Counted from the first letter of the stretch, positions 19,301 to 27,479 are shown. The stretch: 64,000 nucleotides of DNA from Oscillospiraceae bacterium (GCA_015065085.1 SVQW01000012.1:1-64000), one strand, 5' to 3'. Translations and numbers: made by a program. The notes: generated by a model not told the origin, from the sequence alone.

Positions 19301-19682
19301 GACGGTTCAGATTATCAAGCTGAGCCGAAAGACGGGAAATAAAGTCGCTGTTGACACTATCGGCATATTGCTCCAACTGCCCCTCAAGCTCCTCCAGAAC
19401 ATCTGCAAGAATAAGCATTTTTCCGCCGCCGTCTATGTATTTTCGGGACATTCCGCCGTATTCACGGAAAACACGGTTACAAAGACGGGTGAAGTTAAGC
19501 ACCTCAAGGTACATATTGCAACGGTTTGAGCACAAAGACACTATCTGCTTTTCACTTATAACCGATTGCTGCTCCGGCACAATGAGAAAAGCACGCTTGC
19601 CGTTTTCAACGTCCTTCTTTATGTTTTCATATATTATCCCGGTCTTTCCGAAGCCGGATTTGGCATAAATAATGTTAAGCAT
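16371..19682 (-). CDS. addB: ATP-dependent helicase/deoxyribonuclease subunit B
   Basis: A 1,103-residue AddB subunit. The N-terminus has a degenerate helicase with the loop SGFGKT at 9-14 and FLIVPEQQSV. The C-terminus has a RecB-like nuclease (GIVDRIDTY, RIMDYKTGK) and an iron-sulfur staple made by the cysteine of INCRYSYF plus CEYC and a further Cys in ENYPVCRF. It is first in the addBA operon, two bases from addA, under a TTGTAA-17-TATAAT promoter. Confidence 0.95.
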   Translation of the reverse strand: MLNIIYAKSGFGKTGIIYENIKKDVENGKRAFLIVPEQQSVISEKQIVSLCSNRCNMYLEVLNFTRLCNRVFREYGGMSRKYIDGGGKMLILADVLEELEGQLEQYADSVNSDFISRLSAQLDNLNRRGSAGQLNDILNTDNEFDGILKGKLHDISLIHTAYKAKLHENYSDPLDDMDRLCEALDEFYFFEDANVYIDGFYEFCAGEMNVIRRIVNQADNVYISLAGTGDVLDESLEICRSAFNKLKELGENVNVITPDIDIRTCTEGLKYLKDNIFNEFALPNDKTDGVNVTVCRNIYEECIASAHLIKRLVKEENIRYSDISVAVRNPDSYRGIIDLYFEKYGIPFFMSVREDITLKPLLSFVFSALECVSESYRLQAVQRYLKSGLSSLDGDEIFLLESYLITWNINSKSAWEKEWTMHPDGYGETFEQKHKEKLEKLNSLRKRVFEPLSEMGDAMKHSDIKQRCTALYEFLARREILAGITEKCNALREKGDYSAANEEMTVWNILMNCLDQMVLIMGKRNVSAEKFRDILKLLCSSCSSARIPGALDQVQIGEAGHMRTDSVKHTIVLGMCENEFPKPSDGGALLSEKELKTLAELGIDAGESGEYSGYREKMFFYLELARPTHGIHLMWRTNDMTGGELTKSSFVHRVQKVLTEVKDEEFDSYSMLPVCENEGFDYLLANHASDPVKLAGLYEFYKNHPDYMEKLEYLRTAHSAYETPQRLSPCFFEGKDMYMSQSSFEKYINCRYSYFVSNLLGVKPEKRAKVDFSIVGTFVHAVLEKFMLKTGGKVRDMSDEDILSVTDEITQQYITENLPDFDSATPRFKYLIDRISKTALLTVHSLVDELRQSLFEPAMLEARIGDGAIQPYEIELKDGSKLIFKGIVDRIDTYTSPSGEEFVRIMDYKTGKSSGTFKLKEVLNGFKLQMLIYLFSVRRGGITVDGIKHDVTPAGILYVPAMRPKVEGNVETGSEEYLHQIETSFKRSGLILENEEIVSAMEKNPGSVYLPVKIKDGQLCAGESLATLEMFGSLENYIKRLASGHINCLKDGNIDINPFKYGKDSCEYCENYPVCRFEGKGRRYETVNDLEEAWQEIRKGEEE

Positions 19683-19710
19683 ATGTACCGCCTTGTTTTT
19701 TATTGAACAT

Positions 19711-19739
19711 ATTATACACTATTTCCCCGACTTTTACAA
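19711..19739 (-). promoter_or_regulatory. Promoter of addBA
   Basis: Read leftwards: TTGTAA (19739-19734), 17-bp spacer, TATAAT (19716-19711), 29 bp before the addB ATG. Confidence 0.7.
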
Positions 19740-19836
19740 GACACATTTTTCACAAGTCAGAGCCAACGTTTGAACGGGTGATTTTCGGAACATGATATAT
19801 TTTTTGCATTGTATAAAATTATTTTCGCCAAATCTA

Positions 19837-19864
19837 TTGACAAGCAAAAAAAATGTGCTATACT
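19837..19864 (+). promoter_or_regulatory. Promoter of secreted protein gene 1
   Basis: TTGACA, 16-bp spacer, TATACT. The spacer resembles that of the promoter at 21855-21882 (both contain AAAAAATGTG), which shows that the two control regions are duplicated. The rest of the 322-bp gap 19683-20004 holds the addB promoter and the leader described next. Confidence 0.7.
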
Positions 19865-19882
19865 GCAAATGTAAGTTTTTAT

Positions 19883-19975
19883 ATGACGAAAAAGTGTACT
19901 CTTGTCCGTGCACACCACTGTTCGGATAAGGTGCCCGCCGTCATTACAAACATCACGTGTTTCTGATACAAACAC
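19883..19975 (+). ncRNA. Candidate structured leader RNA, copy 1
   Basis: The leader can fold with a basal stem ATGACG (19883-19888) to CGTCAT (19939-19944) and an inner stem CTTGTCCG (19901-19908) to CGGATAAG (19923-19930), one G-U pair included. It ends with a hairpin GTGTTT-CTGATAC-AAACAC. The last 21 bases (19955-19975) are identical to 21936-21956. It ends 30 bases before the ATG, just before the GGAGG. It may be a cis-regulatory RNA, or the palindrome may be a repressor operator; no known riboswitch class was recognised. Confidence 0.45.
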
Positions 19976-20004
19976 AAATCAAAATTATTAAAGGAGGCAA
20001 TTAA

Positions 20005-21714
20005 ATGAACACAAAAAAACTTTTCAGTACCTTAGTTATTGCACTTTTATTATGCACCATGCTTTCAGTTTTCGCACTTGCAGCCGGCGATGTTTACCGC
20101 ATTGGCTTCAACAGCGTCGGCGCATACCCTCCTGGCTGCGATCACTTTTTTAGAGGTGTAAATAGTCATGGAGGTCCCACACCTACTCAGTCTGTATCAA
20201 ACTACATTTACAGAGCTGAAGTAGCTAAAGAAAATTTGCCGAACGACAATACCGCGATGCAATTATATTTTAATAATGGTGATGCCAAAAAATCTGCTCT
20301 TGCTGTTAACCTCTACGAGTATCCTTATGTGCAGATTAAGTACAGAACAAATTCTCCTACAATGGGTTTCTATGCTTGGGCGTATGAAAACGGCACCGAT
20401 AGTACCAACGGTAGCGGCGCTGCTTTCTTTGGTTCAGGAAAAGTAACCCCCGATGCGTGGAACACCCTTAATCTTTATTTCCCCAATAATGGTGCCGAAG
20501 GTACCTACAGTGGTACCTATAAAGGTAATACGATAGCTAAACACGTGGGTAGTTTTGGATACCCCTCGCAAGATCGCAAATATCCGGTATGGAGATTGGA
20601 TTTCCGCTTCTACGGTCTGAAAGACTTAAACGAAAATTGGTATGCTGAAATCGAGTACATCGCTTTCTTCAAAACAGAAGAAGCCATGAATACTTATGAC
20701 CCCTATAAGCTTATCTCTTTCGATGGCAAGGGCAATATCAATCTGACCCTGTCCAACATAGTGAAGAATGATGGATGCGGAACTGCTACACAAGAAATAG
20801 CAAACGGCACTTACAGACTCGAAATACCCTACGACAACCCCGTTCTTGCCGGATATTCCGCGTTTTATGACTTCAACATTCCCGAAAACGACCAATTCAA
20901 TCTTAACGACTACCCCTATGCTATGATCAAGTACAAAACTAATTTCCCCGCAGCAACGCAGTTCTATTTCTCTAAACCCGGTGCAAAATGGAGTGGTCTT
21001 TGGTTTGGTTTCAACAATCCGACCGAAAGCGGTTTGAGTTATTTCCAGGCACAGTTCCCTGCCACAACAGAAACCTCTTACACATACAGAGATACAACTG
21101 TCGGTGTATTCGGCTCCGGAGCATTCCCCTCTGAATCATACGATGCCACTGTTTGGAAAATTTTCCTGCAGCTCAAGGCTCTCACAGGAGACCAGATAGC
21201 CGAAATTCAGGAAAAGCAAGAAAACCTCTATTTTGAAATTGAATACATGGCATTCTTCAAATCGGAAGAAGACATGGATGATTTCTATGCTGCCGGATTA
21301 GCTCCTGAAACTCTGGGCGCACAGATAAGAGCCGATGGCACCTTTGGTTTGAGATTCGGATTCGCTCTTGACACCGCTCTTGCTCCCGCAGGCTGCGAAG
21401 TTGTTGAATACGGTGCGGTTATCGGTTTAGACGGCACCACACCCGTTCTGGGCAACACCGCGAAATACGCAGTTGTAAGCTCCGCCAAGGACGGTTTCAA
21501 ATCCGCCACCGACGGCACTGTTATCAGCTACAACGCTGTTGTCACAAACATTCCCGACGGAACCGAGCAGGACAAGCCCAGCCAACTCGCTACCAAGCTT
21601 GTTGCTCGTCCTTATGTCACCTACACCTTTGGAGGATACACCTACACCACATATGGCGCATCCGTTACCAAGAGTGTTGATGACGTACGTGAAGCAAGCG
21701 GTTGGGAAAAATAA
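20005..21714 (+). CDS. Secreted two-module protein with LGAQIR C-terminal domain
   Basis: A 569-residue secreted protein. Residues 1-27 form a signal peptide (MNTKKLF, then a hydrophobic core ending ALA). Two related modules of about 200 residues follow; each ends in an EIEYIAFF or EIEYMAFF segment with KTEE/KSEEDM. Aromatic-rich beta-sandwich character suggests carbohydrate binding. Residues from about 435 begin LGAQIRADGTFGLRFGF and make a domain shared with the proteins at 21984 and 37795. No catalytic motif, sortase signal or SLH domain was seen. A GGAGG precedes the ATG. Function unknown. Confidence 0.75.
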   Translation: MNTKKLFSTLVIALLLCTMLSVFALAAGDVYRIGFNSVGAYPPGCDHFFRGVNSHGGPTPTQSVSNYIYRAEVAKENLPNDNTAMQLYFNNGDAKKSALAVNLYEYPYVQIKYRTNSPTMGFYAWAYENGTDSTNGSGAAFFGSGKVTPDAWNTLNLYFPNNGAEGTYSGTYKGNTIAKHVGSFGYPSQDRKYPVWRLDFRFYGLKDLNENWYAEIEYIAFFKTEEAMNTYDPYKLISFDGKGNINLTLSNIVKNDGCGTATQEIANGTYRLEIPYDNPVLAGYSAFYDFNIPENDQFNLNDYPYAMIKYKTNFPAATQFYFSKPGAKWSGLWFGFNNPTESGLSYFQAQFPATTETSYTYRDTTVGVFGSGAFPSESYDATVWKIFLQLKALTGDQIAEIQEKQENLYFEIEYMAFFKSEEDMDDFYAAGLAPETLGAQIRADGTFGLRFGFALDTALAPAGCEVVEYGAVIGLDGTTPVLGNTAKYAVVSSAKDGFKSATDGTVISYNAVVTNIPDGTEQDKPSQLATKLVARPYVTYTFGGYTYTTYGASVTKSVDDVREASGWEK

Positions 21715-21761
21715 TTAACTAAGCATTCATCTTAACTCCTTATATAAATGATTGCTTTCAG

Positions 21762-21800
21762 CAAACAAGCACCCTCACCACAGGGTGCTTGTTTGTTTTG
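21762..21800 (+). terminator. Terminator of secreted protein gene 1
   Basis: A 14-bp perfect stem, CAAACAAGCACCCT and complement, with a 6-base loop followed by TTTTG. Confidence 0.85.
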
Positions 21801-21854
21801 TGAAATTATTTAAATTTAAATGCATGCAAAATAAAATTATTTTCAACCTTGCTA

Positions 21855-21882
21855 TTGACACAAGGAAAAAATGTGATAAAAT
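21855..21882 (+). promoter_or_regulatory. Promoter of secreted protein gene 2
   Basis: TTGACA, 16-bp spacer, TAAAAT; same layout as the promoter of the paralogue at 19837. Confidence 0.65.
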
Positions 21883-21901
21883 TATCGCGTATAAATATGG
21901 T

Positions 21902-21956
21902 GTGATGAGAGGGTAACCTCGCTGTCATCACGCACACGTGTTTCTGATACAAACAC
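21902..21956 (+). ncRNA. Candidate structured leader RNA, copy 2
   Basis: GTGATGA (21902-21908) pairs with TCATCAC (21925-21931) and inside it GAGG pairs with CCTC around the loop GTAA. After a short linker comes the same 21-base sequence as in copy 1, with the hairpin GTGTTT-CTGATAC-AAACAC, 27 bases before the ATG. The upstream stem differs in sequence between the copies but is present in both, which supports structure over a simple sequence repeat. Confidence 0.45.
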
Positions 21957-21983
21957 TAACAAAATATTTTAAGGAGACAAAAA

Positions 21984-23972
21984 ATGAACGCAAAAAAACT
22001 TCTCAGCATCCTGGCTTTTACACTTTTATTGTGTACCCTGTTGACCGCGTTTGCACTGGCTGACTCCAAAGTCATTCGCTTTGACGGCAACGGAACTGTA
22101 ACTCTTGCCGACGGATACCCCACCGGCGGTACTGTTTCCGATGGCATATTCAAGATGGATATGGCAAAAGGAAGTGTTGTAGGCGGAACTTTCCAGCCCA
22201 CCTTCAAGTTTGCCGACGGGAATTCCTTTGATCTTGCAGAATACCCCTTTGTGAAGATTAAATACAGAACTGATTTTGATTACACAATTCAGTTCTACGT
22301 TAACGACGGCGGCTATTATTCCGATCTCACACGTGTGAGCGGAATTAATGACGGCAACTGGTATACTGCGGAATTGTATTTCAACCTTGACGGTGAAAAA
22401 GCGCGTACCTGGGGCGAACCCGAAAAATACACCGGAAGCGACGGAAAAACCTGGCTTACCACTTATCCCAATGTAACAACACTTTCCGTAACAAACTTCT
22501 TCTTCCAGTTTAAAAACGGTAAAGCTTCTCCTTCCGCAAATTACTTTGCAGAAATTGAGTATATCGCTTTCTTCGCTGATGAAGCCGATATGAAGAAATA
22601 CGATGCAAAGCCCGACAACTACGTACTGCGCTTTGATGACTATTCCGACATAGGTGTTACTATCCCTGCAACATACAGCGGTTTTTCCGTGGATGACGGC
22701 ATTTTACACATCACCACAACCGGAGATGTGACCACTCAGCATAAATTCAATTTTGCCAAATCCTTTAATCTTTACGATTATCCCTATTTCAAAATAAAGT
22801 TCAAGACCAACTGGCCCGCAAACACACAGTTCTATATGCCACGTGCGGAAGGCGGTAACTTCCTTTTCCAGCCTACACAGGACTGGGGCTCAGGCGCAAC
22901 CGAACCCGAGGACGACAAATGGTACGGTGCGGAATTATGTTTTCCTGACGGCGATTCTTATAGCCAAAGTGCTTATATGTATAATGCCGCAGACGGCACA
23001 AAATGGAATTCCCGTATTGCCTCAACCCCCGCATTTCCCACTAAAAACGCTAAGGGAGGTTTGAGCGGATTTTTCATATTCTACCGTTCGATCACCGAAG
23101 ATGATAAGGCGAAAAACTTAACTTATTACACCGATATCGACTATATTGCATATTTCAAAAATCCCGAAGATATGGCAGCATTTACGGCAGAAAAGAATGC
23201 TGTGGATACTGCAGCCACCGCATTGGAAAGCGACACAAGCTTCACTTATACAATGCACCTCGCCGCAACAGAAGCAAATATCGAGAAATATGTAAGAGAA
23301 ACTGTTGAAGCAAAGTATCCCAATCTTTCCGTTACAGTTGAAGCTTCCGCAATTTCAAATGATAACAGCGCATGTGCGGTCGATTTAACTCTCTTCTACG
23401 GTAATACCAATTCCAAGGCTGTTGCTCATGCAACTGTAAATGTCACCCTTACTCATTTACCCGAAATCACTTTCGAAACCCTTGGTGCACAAATCAGAAC
23501 CAACGAGCAAGAACAAACTCAGGCTCTGAGATTTGCGACTCTTATCAATGGTGACACTAATGATGTGTACTCCAATGTTTCTTACGGCATGATAGTTATT
23601 CCTCAGAATCTTCTCAACGCACCGACTTACGCGTTTGAGCAGGCAGCCGTAAACGGTGTAGGCACTCTCAAACTCACAACAATCGGCGGTGCCAATGTCA
23701 ATGCAACCGCAATTGTTAAGAATGCCGACAAAGCACGGGATTGGATTGTGCCCGACGGACGCATATTTACTGTCGCCGTTACAAATATTCCCGAATCAGA
23801 ATATGACAGACTTATAATTGCAAGACCTTTCATCAAATACACCGCGAACGGTGAGGACTTCATGTACTACGGCAAAGCAATCACTCGAAGTGTAAACGGT
23901 GTAATCAATGCATCTACCACAGAGAATAAGCAGGGTTACATTTGGGCAACCGGCGACGAAACCGCAAACTGA
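21984..23972 (+). CDS. Secreted two-module protein with LGAQIR C-terminal domain (paralogue)
   Basis: A 662-residue paralogue of the preceding gene. Signal peptide MNAKKLLSILAFTLLLCTLL, cut after ALA near residue 26. Two modules follow, each ending in a Y-x-(E/D)I-(E/D)YIA-(F/Y)F segment. An extra region of about 90 residues rich in T, A and V is inserted before the C-terminal domain, which begins LGAQIRTNEQEQTQALRFAT. The paralogues share promoter, leader and signal peptide, so a tandem duplication followed by divergence is likely. The terminator is interrupted by the repeated element at 24045-24275. Confidence 0.75.
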   Translation: MNAKKLLSILAFTLLLCTLLTAFALADSKVIRFDGNGTVTLADGYPTGGTVSDGIFKMDMAKGSVVGGTFQPTFKFADGNSFDLAEYPFVKIKYRTDFDYTIQFYVNDGGYYSDLTRVSGINDGNWYTAELYFNLDGEKARTWGEPEKYTGSDGKTWLTTYPNVTTLSVTNFFFQFKNGKASPSANYFAEIEYIAFFADEADMKKYDAKPDNYVLRFDDYSDIGVTIPATYSGFSVDDGILHITTTGDVTTQHKFNFAKSFNLYDYPYFKIKFKTNWPANTQFYMPRAEGGNFLFQPTQDWGSGATEPEDDKWYGAELCFPDGDSYSQSAYMYNAADGTKWNSRIASTPAFPTKNAKGGLSGFFIFYRSITEDDKAKNLTYYTDIDYIAYFKNPEDMAAFTAEKNAVDTAATALESDTSFTYTMHLAATEANIEKYVRETVEAKYPNLSVTVEASAISNDNSACAVDLTLFYGNTNSKAVAHATVNVTLTHLPEITFETLGAQIRTNEQEQTQALRFATLINGDTNDVYSNVSYGMIVIPQNLLNAPTYAFEQAAVNGVGTLKLTTIGGANVNATAIVKNADKARDWIVPDGRIFTVAVTNIPESEYDRLIIARPFIKYTANGEDFMYYGKAITRSVNGVINASTTENKQGYIWATGDETAN

Positions 23973-24016
23973 TATATCCGAGAACAGATTTCTTTAACAG
24001 ACCATATTGTCAGTCT

Positions 24017-24044
24017 TAACAGAGCGCAGAAATGCGCTCTGTTA
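24017..24044 (+). terminator. Terminator hairpin, proximal copy at element site 1
   Basis: TAACAGAGCGCA-GAAA-TGCGCTCTGTTA, a perfect stem-loop without T-run, followed directly by the element end AGACTG. Upstream CAGTCT (24011-24016) can extend the stem with that AGACTG. The same hairpin with small loop changes recurs beyond the element at 24276. Confidence 0.85.
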
Positions 24045-24275
24045 AGACTGTCGAGAAAGTCGTGATACCGCAACGGAAATAATTCATTACAAAAAACAGA
24101 AATAAAGCAAAAAATACTTTAACAGCAGGCGATACATCGAATATCACCTGCTGTTTGTCGCTTTTTGCCGATTCAAGCCTTATCGTACCTTTGTACGCCG
24201 ACAGGCTTTAATCGGCAAAATATCCCTGACTTTTCGAAAGTCTTTCAGTGTGTCGACAGGTTTATCGACACACTG
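24045..24275 (+). mobile_element. Terminator-associated multi-hairpin element, copy 1
   Basis: A 231-bp non-coding element, reverse complement of the copies at 56741 and 60770. From the gene side it has the end AGACTGTCGA, an AT-rich stretch, hairpin AACAGCAGGCGATA/TATCACCTGCTGTT (24121-24155), a long nested hairpin centred on CGTACCTTTGTACG, and a terminal hairpin CAGTGTGTCGACA...CACACTG (24246-24275). Its ends form an imperfect inverted repeat of about 10 bp. It holds most of the 456-bp gap 23973-24428. A reading frame crossing it (24165-24377) is not considered a gene. Confidence 0.75.
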
Positions 24276-24309
24276 AACAGAGCGCAGAAAAGCGCTCTGT
24301 TATTTTTTT
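24276..24309 (+). terminator. Terminator hairpin, distal copy with T-run, site 1
   Basis: AACAGAGCGC-AGAAAA-GCGCTCTGTT followed by ATTTTTTT. It is the second copy of the hairpin at 24017; only this copy has the T-run. Confidence 0.85.
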
Positions 24310-24348
24310 ATCAAATGGTAAATTTTTATGTCACATTTTGTTTATCTA

Positions 24349-24378
24349 TTGACTTTTCGAAAGGAAAAGGTATATAAT
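24349..24378 (+). promoter_or_regulatory. Promoter of the Mrp ATPase gene
   Basis: TTGACT (24349-24354), 18-bp spacer, TATAAT (24373-24378), 50 bp before the ATG. Confidence 0.7.
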
Positions 24379-24428
24379 AGTAAGAAGTTTGCAGAATACT
24401 AATATTACATCTTCGGAGGAATGATAAA

Positions 24429-25274
24429 ATGAGCAACGAACACGAAAACTGTACTCATGACTGCTCTACCTGTAAATCCAACTGCAGCAGCCGTGACCCC
24501 AAAAGTCTTATTGAAAAGCCCAACGAGCTTTCTTCCATAAAAAAGGTTATTGCTATTGTCAGCGGTAAGGGCGGTGTAGGTAAATCTCTTGTCACTTCAA
24601 TGATGGCTACCCTCACCAACCGCAAGGGCTTTAAAACCGCCGTTCTGGATGCAGATATTACCGGTCCATCTATCCCCAAGGCATTCGGCATCACCGAACA
24701 CGCAACAGGCGACGGTGAAAACCACATTATCCCGGTAACCACCAAAACAGGCATCGACATTATGTCTCTCAATCTTCTCACCGAAACCGACACCACTCCC
24801 GTTGTATGGAGAGGTCCCGTTATCGCGGGTGCGGTTAAGCAGTTCTGGACCGACGTTATCTGGAAGGACGTAGACTACATGTATGTGGATATGCCTCCCG
24901 GAACAGGCGATGTACCTCTGACAGTGTTTCAGTCACTGCCGGTAGACGGTATCATTATTGTCACCTCTCCCCAGGAGCTGGTTGGTATGATAGTCGAAAA
25001 AGCCGTAAATATGGCGAAAATGATGAATATTCCCATTCTGGGACTTGTGGAAAACATGAGCTATATTGAATGCCCCGACTGTGGCAAAAAGATAAATGTC
25101 TTCGGCGAAAGCCACATTGAGGAGATTGCCGCAAAGCACGGTCTTGAGGTTTTGGGCAAAATACCCATGGATCCCAAGCTTGCCGCTGCTTGTGACGCCG
25201 GAAAAATTGAAGATTTCGAAAATCACTCTCTTGACGATGCAAATGCCAAAGTTTTGAAAGTTTTCGGAATATAA
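24429..25274 (+). CDS. Mrp/NBP35-family iron-sulfur carrier ATPase
   Basis: A 281-residue cytoplasmic P-loop ATPase thought to carry and deliver Fe-S clusters. The deviant Walker A loop GKGGVGKS is at 46-53. An N-terminal cysteine cluster (Cys8, 12, 15, 19) precedes it and a CPDC pair is at 215-218, the cluster-bridging CxxC of the family. The N-terminal cluster is NBP35-like and replaces the DUF59 domain found in many bacterial Mrp proteins. It is monocistronic, with AGGAATG as ribosome-binding site. Confidence 0.9.
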   Translation: MSNEHENCTHDCSTCKSNCSSRDPKSLIEKPNELSSIKKVIAIVSGKGGVGKSLVTSMMATLTNRKGFKTAVLDADITGPSIPKAFGITEHATGDGENHIIPVTTKTGIDIMSLNLLTETDTTPVVWRGPVIAGAVKQFWTDVIWKDVDYMYVDMPPGTGDVPLTVFQSLPVDGIIIVTSPQELVGMIVEKAVNMAKMMNIPILGLVENMSYIECPDCGKKINVFGESHIEEIAAKHGLEVLGKIPMDPKLAAACDAGKIEDFENHSLDDANAKVLKVFGI

Positions 25275-25331
25275 CTTGCATAACGGCCAAAACTAATGTG
25301 TTAACTTTTTGAAAACATAACACGTAAAATA

Positions 25332-25360
25332 TTGTCAAATCATTTAATATATGTTATAAT
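25332..25360 (+). promoter_or_regulatory. Promoter of pgk-tpiA
   Basis: TTGTCA, 17-bp spacer, TATAAT, giving an untranslated leader of about 135 bases. Early in the leader GTGTG and CACAC can pair across CGCAATGTCGT. The rest of the leader is AT-rich with no recognised regulatory element. Confidence 0.8.
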
Positions 25361-25501
25361 GACTTGTGTGCGCAATGTCGTCACACGTTAGTTATTACCA
25401 AGTTTTCTAATAAAAAAATCCTCACTCATCGTACCGTGTACGGTCTTTAGCCGTTAATTTAGTTTTTAATTAATAAATATCAAATACAAGGAGTTAAACC
25501 C

Positions 25502-26695
25502 ATGGCAAACATGTACAACAAGAAATCCATCGAGGATATCGAAGTATCCGGCAAAAAGGTGCTGGTAAGATGTGACTTCAACGTTCCCCTGGAAGACGGC
25601 AGAATCACCGACCCCAAGAGAATTGTAGAAGCTCTCCCCACCATCAAATATCTCAAGGAACACGGCGCAAAAATCATTCTCACCTCTCACATGGGCAGAC
25701 CTAAGGGCGAATTCAATCTGAAATATTCTCTGGCACCCGTTGCGGCAAAGCTTTCTGAGCTTCTGGGCTGCGAGGTGGCTCTTGCAAAGGATGTTATCGG
25801 CGAGGATGCAAAAGCTAAGGCAGCTGCCCTCAAGGACGGCGAAATTCTTCTTCTTGAGAACGTTCGTTTCCACAAGGAAGAGGAAAAGAACGATCCCGCT
25901 TTCTCCAAAGCATTGGCTGACATGGCTGAAATCTATGTAAACGATGCTTTCGGTACCGCTCACAGAGCACACTCCTCCACCGCAGGCGTTGCTGATTACC
26001 TGCCTGCAGTTTGCGGTTACCTCATTCAGAAGGAAATCAAGATTATGGGCGATGCGCTCAATGATCCCAAGCGTCCCTTCGTTGCCATTCTGGGCGGAGC
26101 TAAGGTTTCCGACAAGATAGGCGTTATAAAAAACCTGCTTGAAAAGGTTGACACCATCATCATCGGTGGCGGTATGGCTTACACCTTCATTAAGGCTAAG
26201 GGTGGCAATATCGGTATCTCCATCTGCGAGAATGATAAGCTGGACCTTGCAAGAGAATTGCTTGCAAAGGCTGAAGAAAAGGGCGTTAAGTTCCTGCTTC
26301 CCGTTGACAACCGTGCGGCAACTGCATACTCCAACGATGCCCCCAACATGGTTTGCGATTCCAACAACATTCCCGACACCCACGAAGGTCTTGACATCGG
26401 TGAAAAGAGTGTTGCTCTCTTCAAGGAAGCTATCAAGGGTGCAGCTACCGTTGTATGGAACGGTCCTATGGGCGTTTGCGAGTTCTCCAACTACGAATTC
26501 GGTACCAAGGAAATAGCGAAGGCTGTTGTTGAAAGCGGTGCCATCTCCATTGTTGGCGGCGGCGACTCTGCGGCTGCTATCGAAAAGCTCGGTTTTGCCG
26601 ACAGAATTACTCACATTTCCACCGGTGGCGGTGCTTCTCTCGAGTTCCTTGAGGGTCTGGTACTTCCCGGTATCGCTTGTCTCCAGGACAAATAA
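25502..26695 (+). CDS. pgk: Phosphoglycerate kinase
   Basis: A 397-residue glycolytic enzyme making ATP and 3-phosphoglycerate from 1,3-bisphosphoglycerate and ADP. Family signatures: [11 protein letters not shown] near the N-terminus, [36 protein letters not shown] and [11 protein letters not shown]. The length is typical. GGAG stands before the ATG. It starts the pgk-tpiA operon with a strong promoter; codon use is biased as expected for a highly expressed gene. Confidence 0.98.
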   Translation: MANMYNKKSIEDIEVSGKKVLVRCDFNVPLEDGRITDPKRIVEALPTIKYLKEHGAKIILTSHMGRPKGEFNLKYSLAPVAAKLSELLGCEVALAKDVIGEDAKAKAAALKDGEILLLENVRFHKEEEKNDPAFSKALADMAEIYVNDAFGTAHRAHSSTAGVADYLPAVCGYLIQKEIKIMGDALNDPKRPFVAILGGAKVSDKIGVIKNLLEKVDTIIIGGGMAYTFIKAKGGNIGISICENDKLDLARELLAKAEEKGVKFLLPVDNRAATAYSNDAPNMVCDSNNIPDTHEGLDIGEKSVALFKEAIKGAATVVWNGPMGVCEFSNYEFGTKEIAKAVVESGAISIVGGGDSAAAIEKLGFADRITHISTGGGASLEFLEGLVLPGIACLQDK

Positions 26696-26723
26696 TTATT
26701 AATCTGTAAAGAAGGTTTTTACC

Positions 26724-27479
26724 ATGAGAAAAAAAGTTATTGCCGGTAACTGGAAGATGAACATGACTCCCTCCCAGGCTGTTACACTGGCTACCGAAAT
26801 AATAAACAAAAATCTTGAGAACAACGATTGCGGCATAGTAATATGCGTTCCCGCAATTGACATAGCGGCTGTTCAGCCCATTATTGCTCACACTAATGTC
26901 AAGCTTGGTGCTCAGAACGTACACTTTGCGCCCAGCGGAGCTTTCACCGGCGAATTGAGCGTTGATATGCTCAAGGAAAGCGGTGTTGAATACGTAATAA
27001 TCGGTCACAGCGAGAGACGTCAGTACTTCGGCGAAACCGACGAAACCGTTAACAAGCGTGTTACTGCTGCACTTGAGGGCGGTCTTAAGGTTATCCTGTG
27101 CGTAGGCGAACTTCTCGAAGAACGCGAAGCGGGCAAAACTCTTGAGGTTGTTGACACTCAGACCAGAAAGGCACTGGAAGGTATTCCCGCAAGTGCACTG
27201 GCAAACCTCATAATCGCATACGAGCCCGTTTGGGCCATCGGTACGGGCAAGGTTGCTACCACCGAGCAGGCTGACGAGGTTTGCGGAATTATCCGCGGTA
27301 TCATCGCTGACCTCTACTCCAAGGAAGCGGCTGACGAATTCATCATTCAGTACGGCGGCTCCATGAATGCAAAAAATGCAGCAGAGCTTCTTGCAATGCC
27401 CAACATCGACGGCGGTCTTATCGGCGGTGCTTCTCTTAAATCGGACGATTTCACCGTTATCATCGAAAAAGCACAATAA
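26724..27479 (+). CDS. tpiA: Triose-phosphate isomerase
   Basis: A 251-residue TIM barrel interconverting dihydroxyacetone phosphate and glyceraldehyde 3-phosphate. Catalytic lysine in GNWKMN (residue 11), catalytic histidine in IIGHSERRQYFGE, catalytic glutamate in AYEPVWAIGTGK, phosphate-binding GGS near the end. It is 28 bp after pgk and ends in a clear terminator. Confidence 0.98.
   Translation: MRKKVIAGNWKMNMTPSQAVTLATEIINKNLENNDCGIVICVPAIDIAAVQPIIAHTNVKLGAQNVHFAPSGAFTGELSVDMLKESGVEYVIIGHSERRQYFGETDETVNKRVTAALEGGLKVILCVGELLEEREAGKTLEVVDTQTRKALEGIPASALANLIIAYEPVWAIGTGKVATTEQADEVCGIIRGIIADLYSKEAADEFIIQYGGSMNAKNAAELLAMPNIDGGLIGGASLKSDDFTVIIEKAQ

Noticed and set aside
19883-19975. Leader RNA as a known riboswitch (cyclic di-GMP type)
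   Set aside because: The conserved nucleotides and tetraloop-receptor of the cyclic di-GMP aptamer are not present; only an unassigned hairpin pair is supported.
25466-26614. Long leftward frame of 382 codons opposite pgk, and 289 codons opposite tpiA
   Set aside because: Both are antisense shadows of highly biased glycolytic genes; no ribosome-binding site or recognisable domain.
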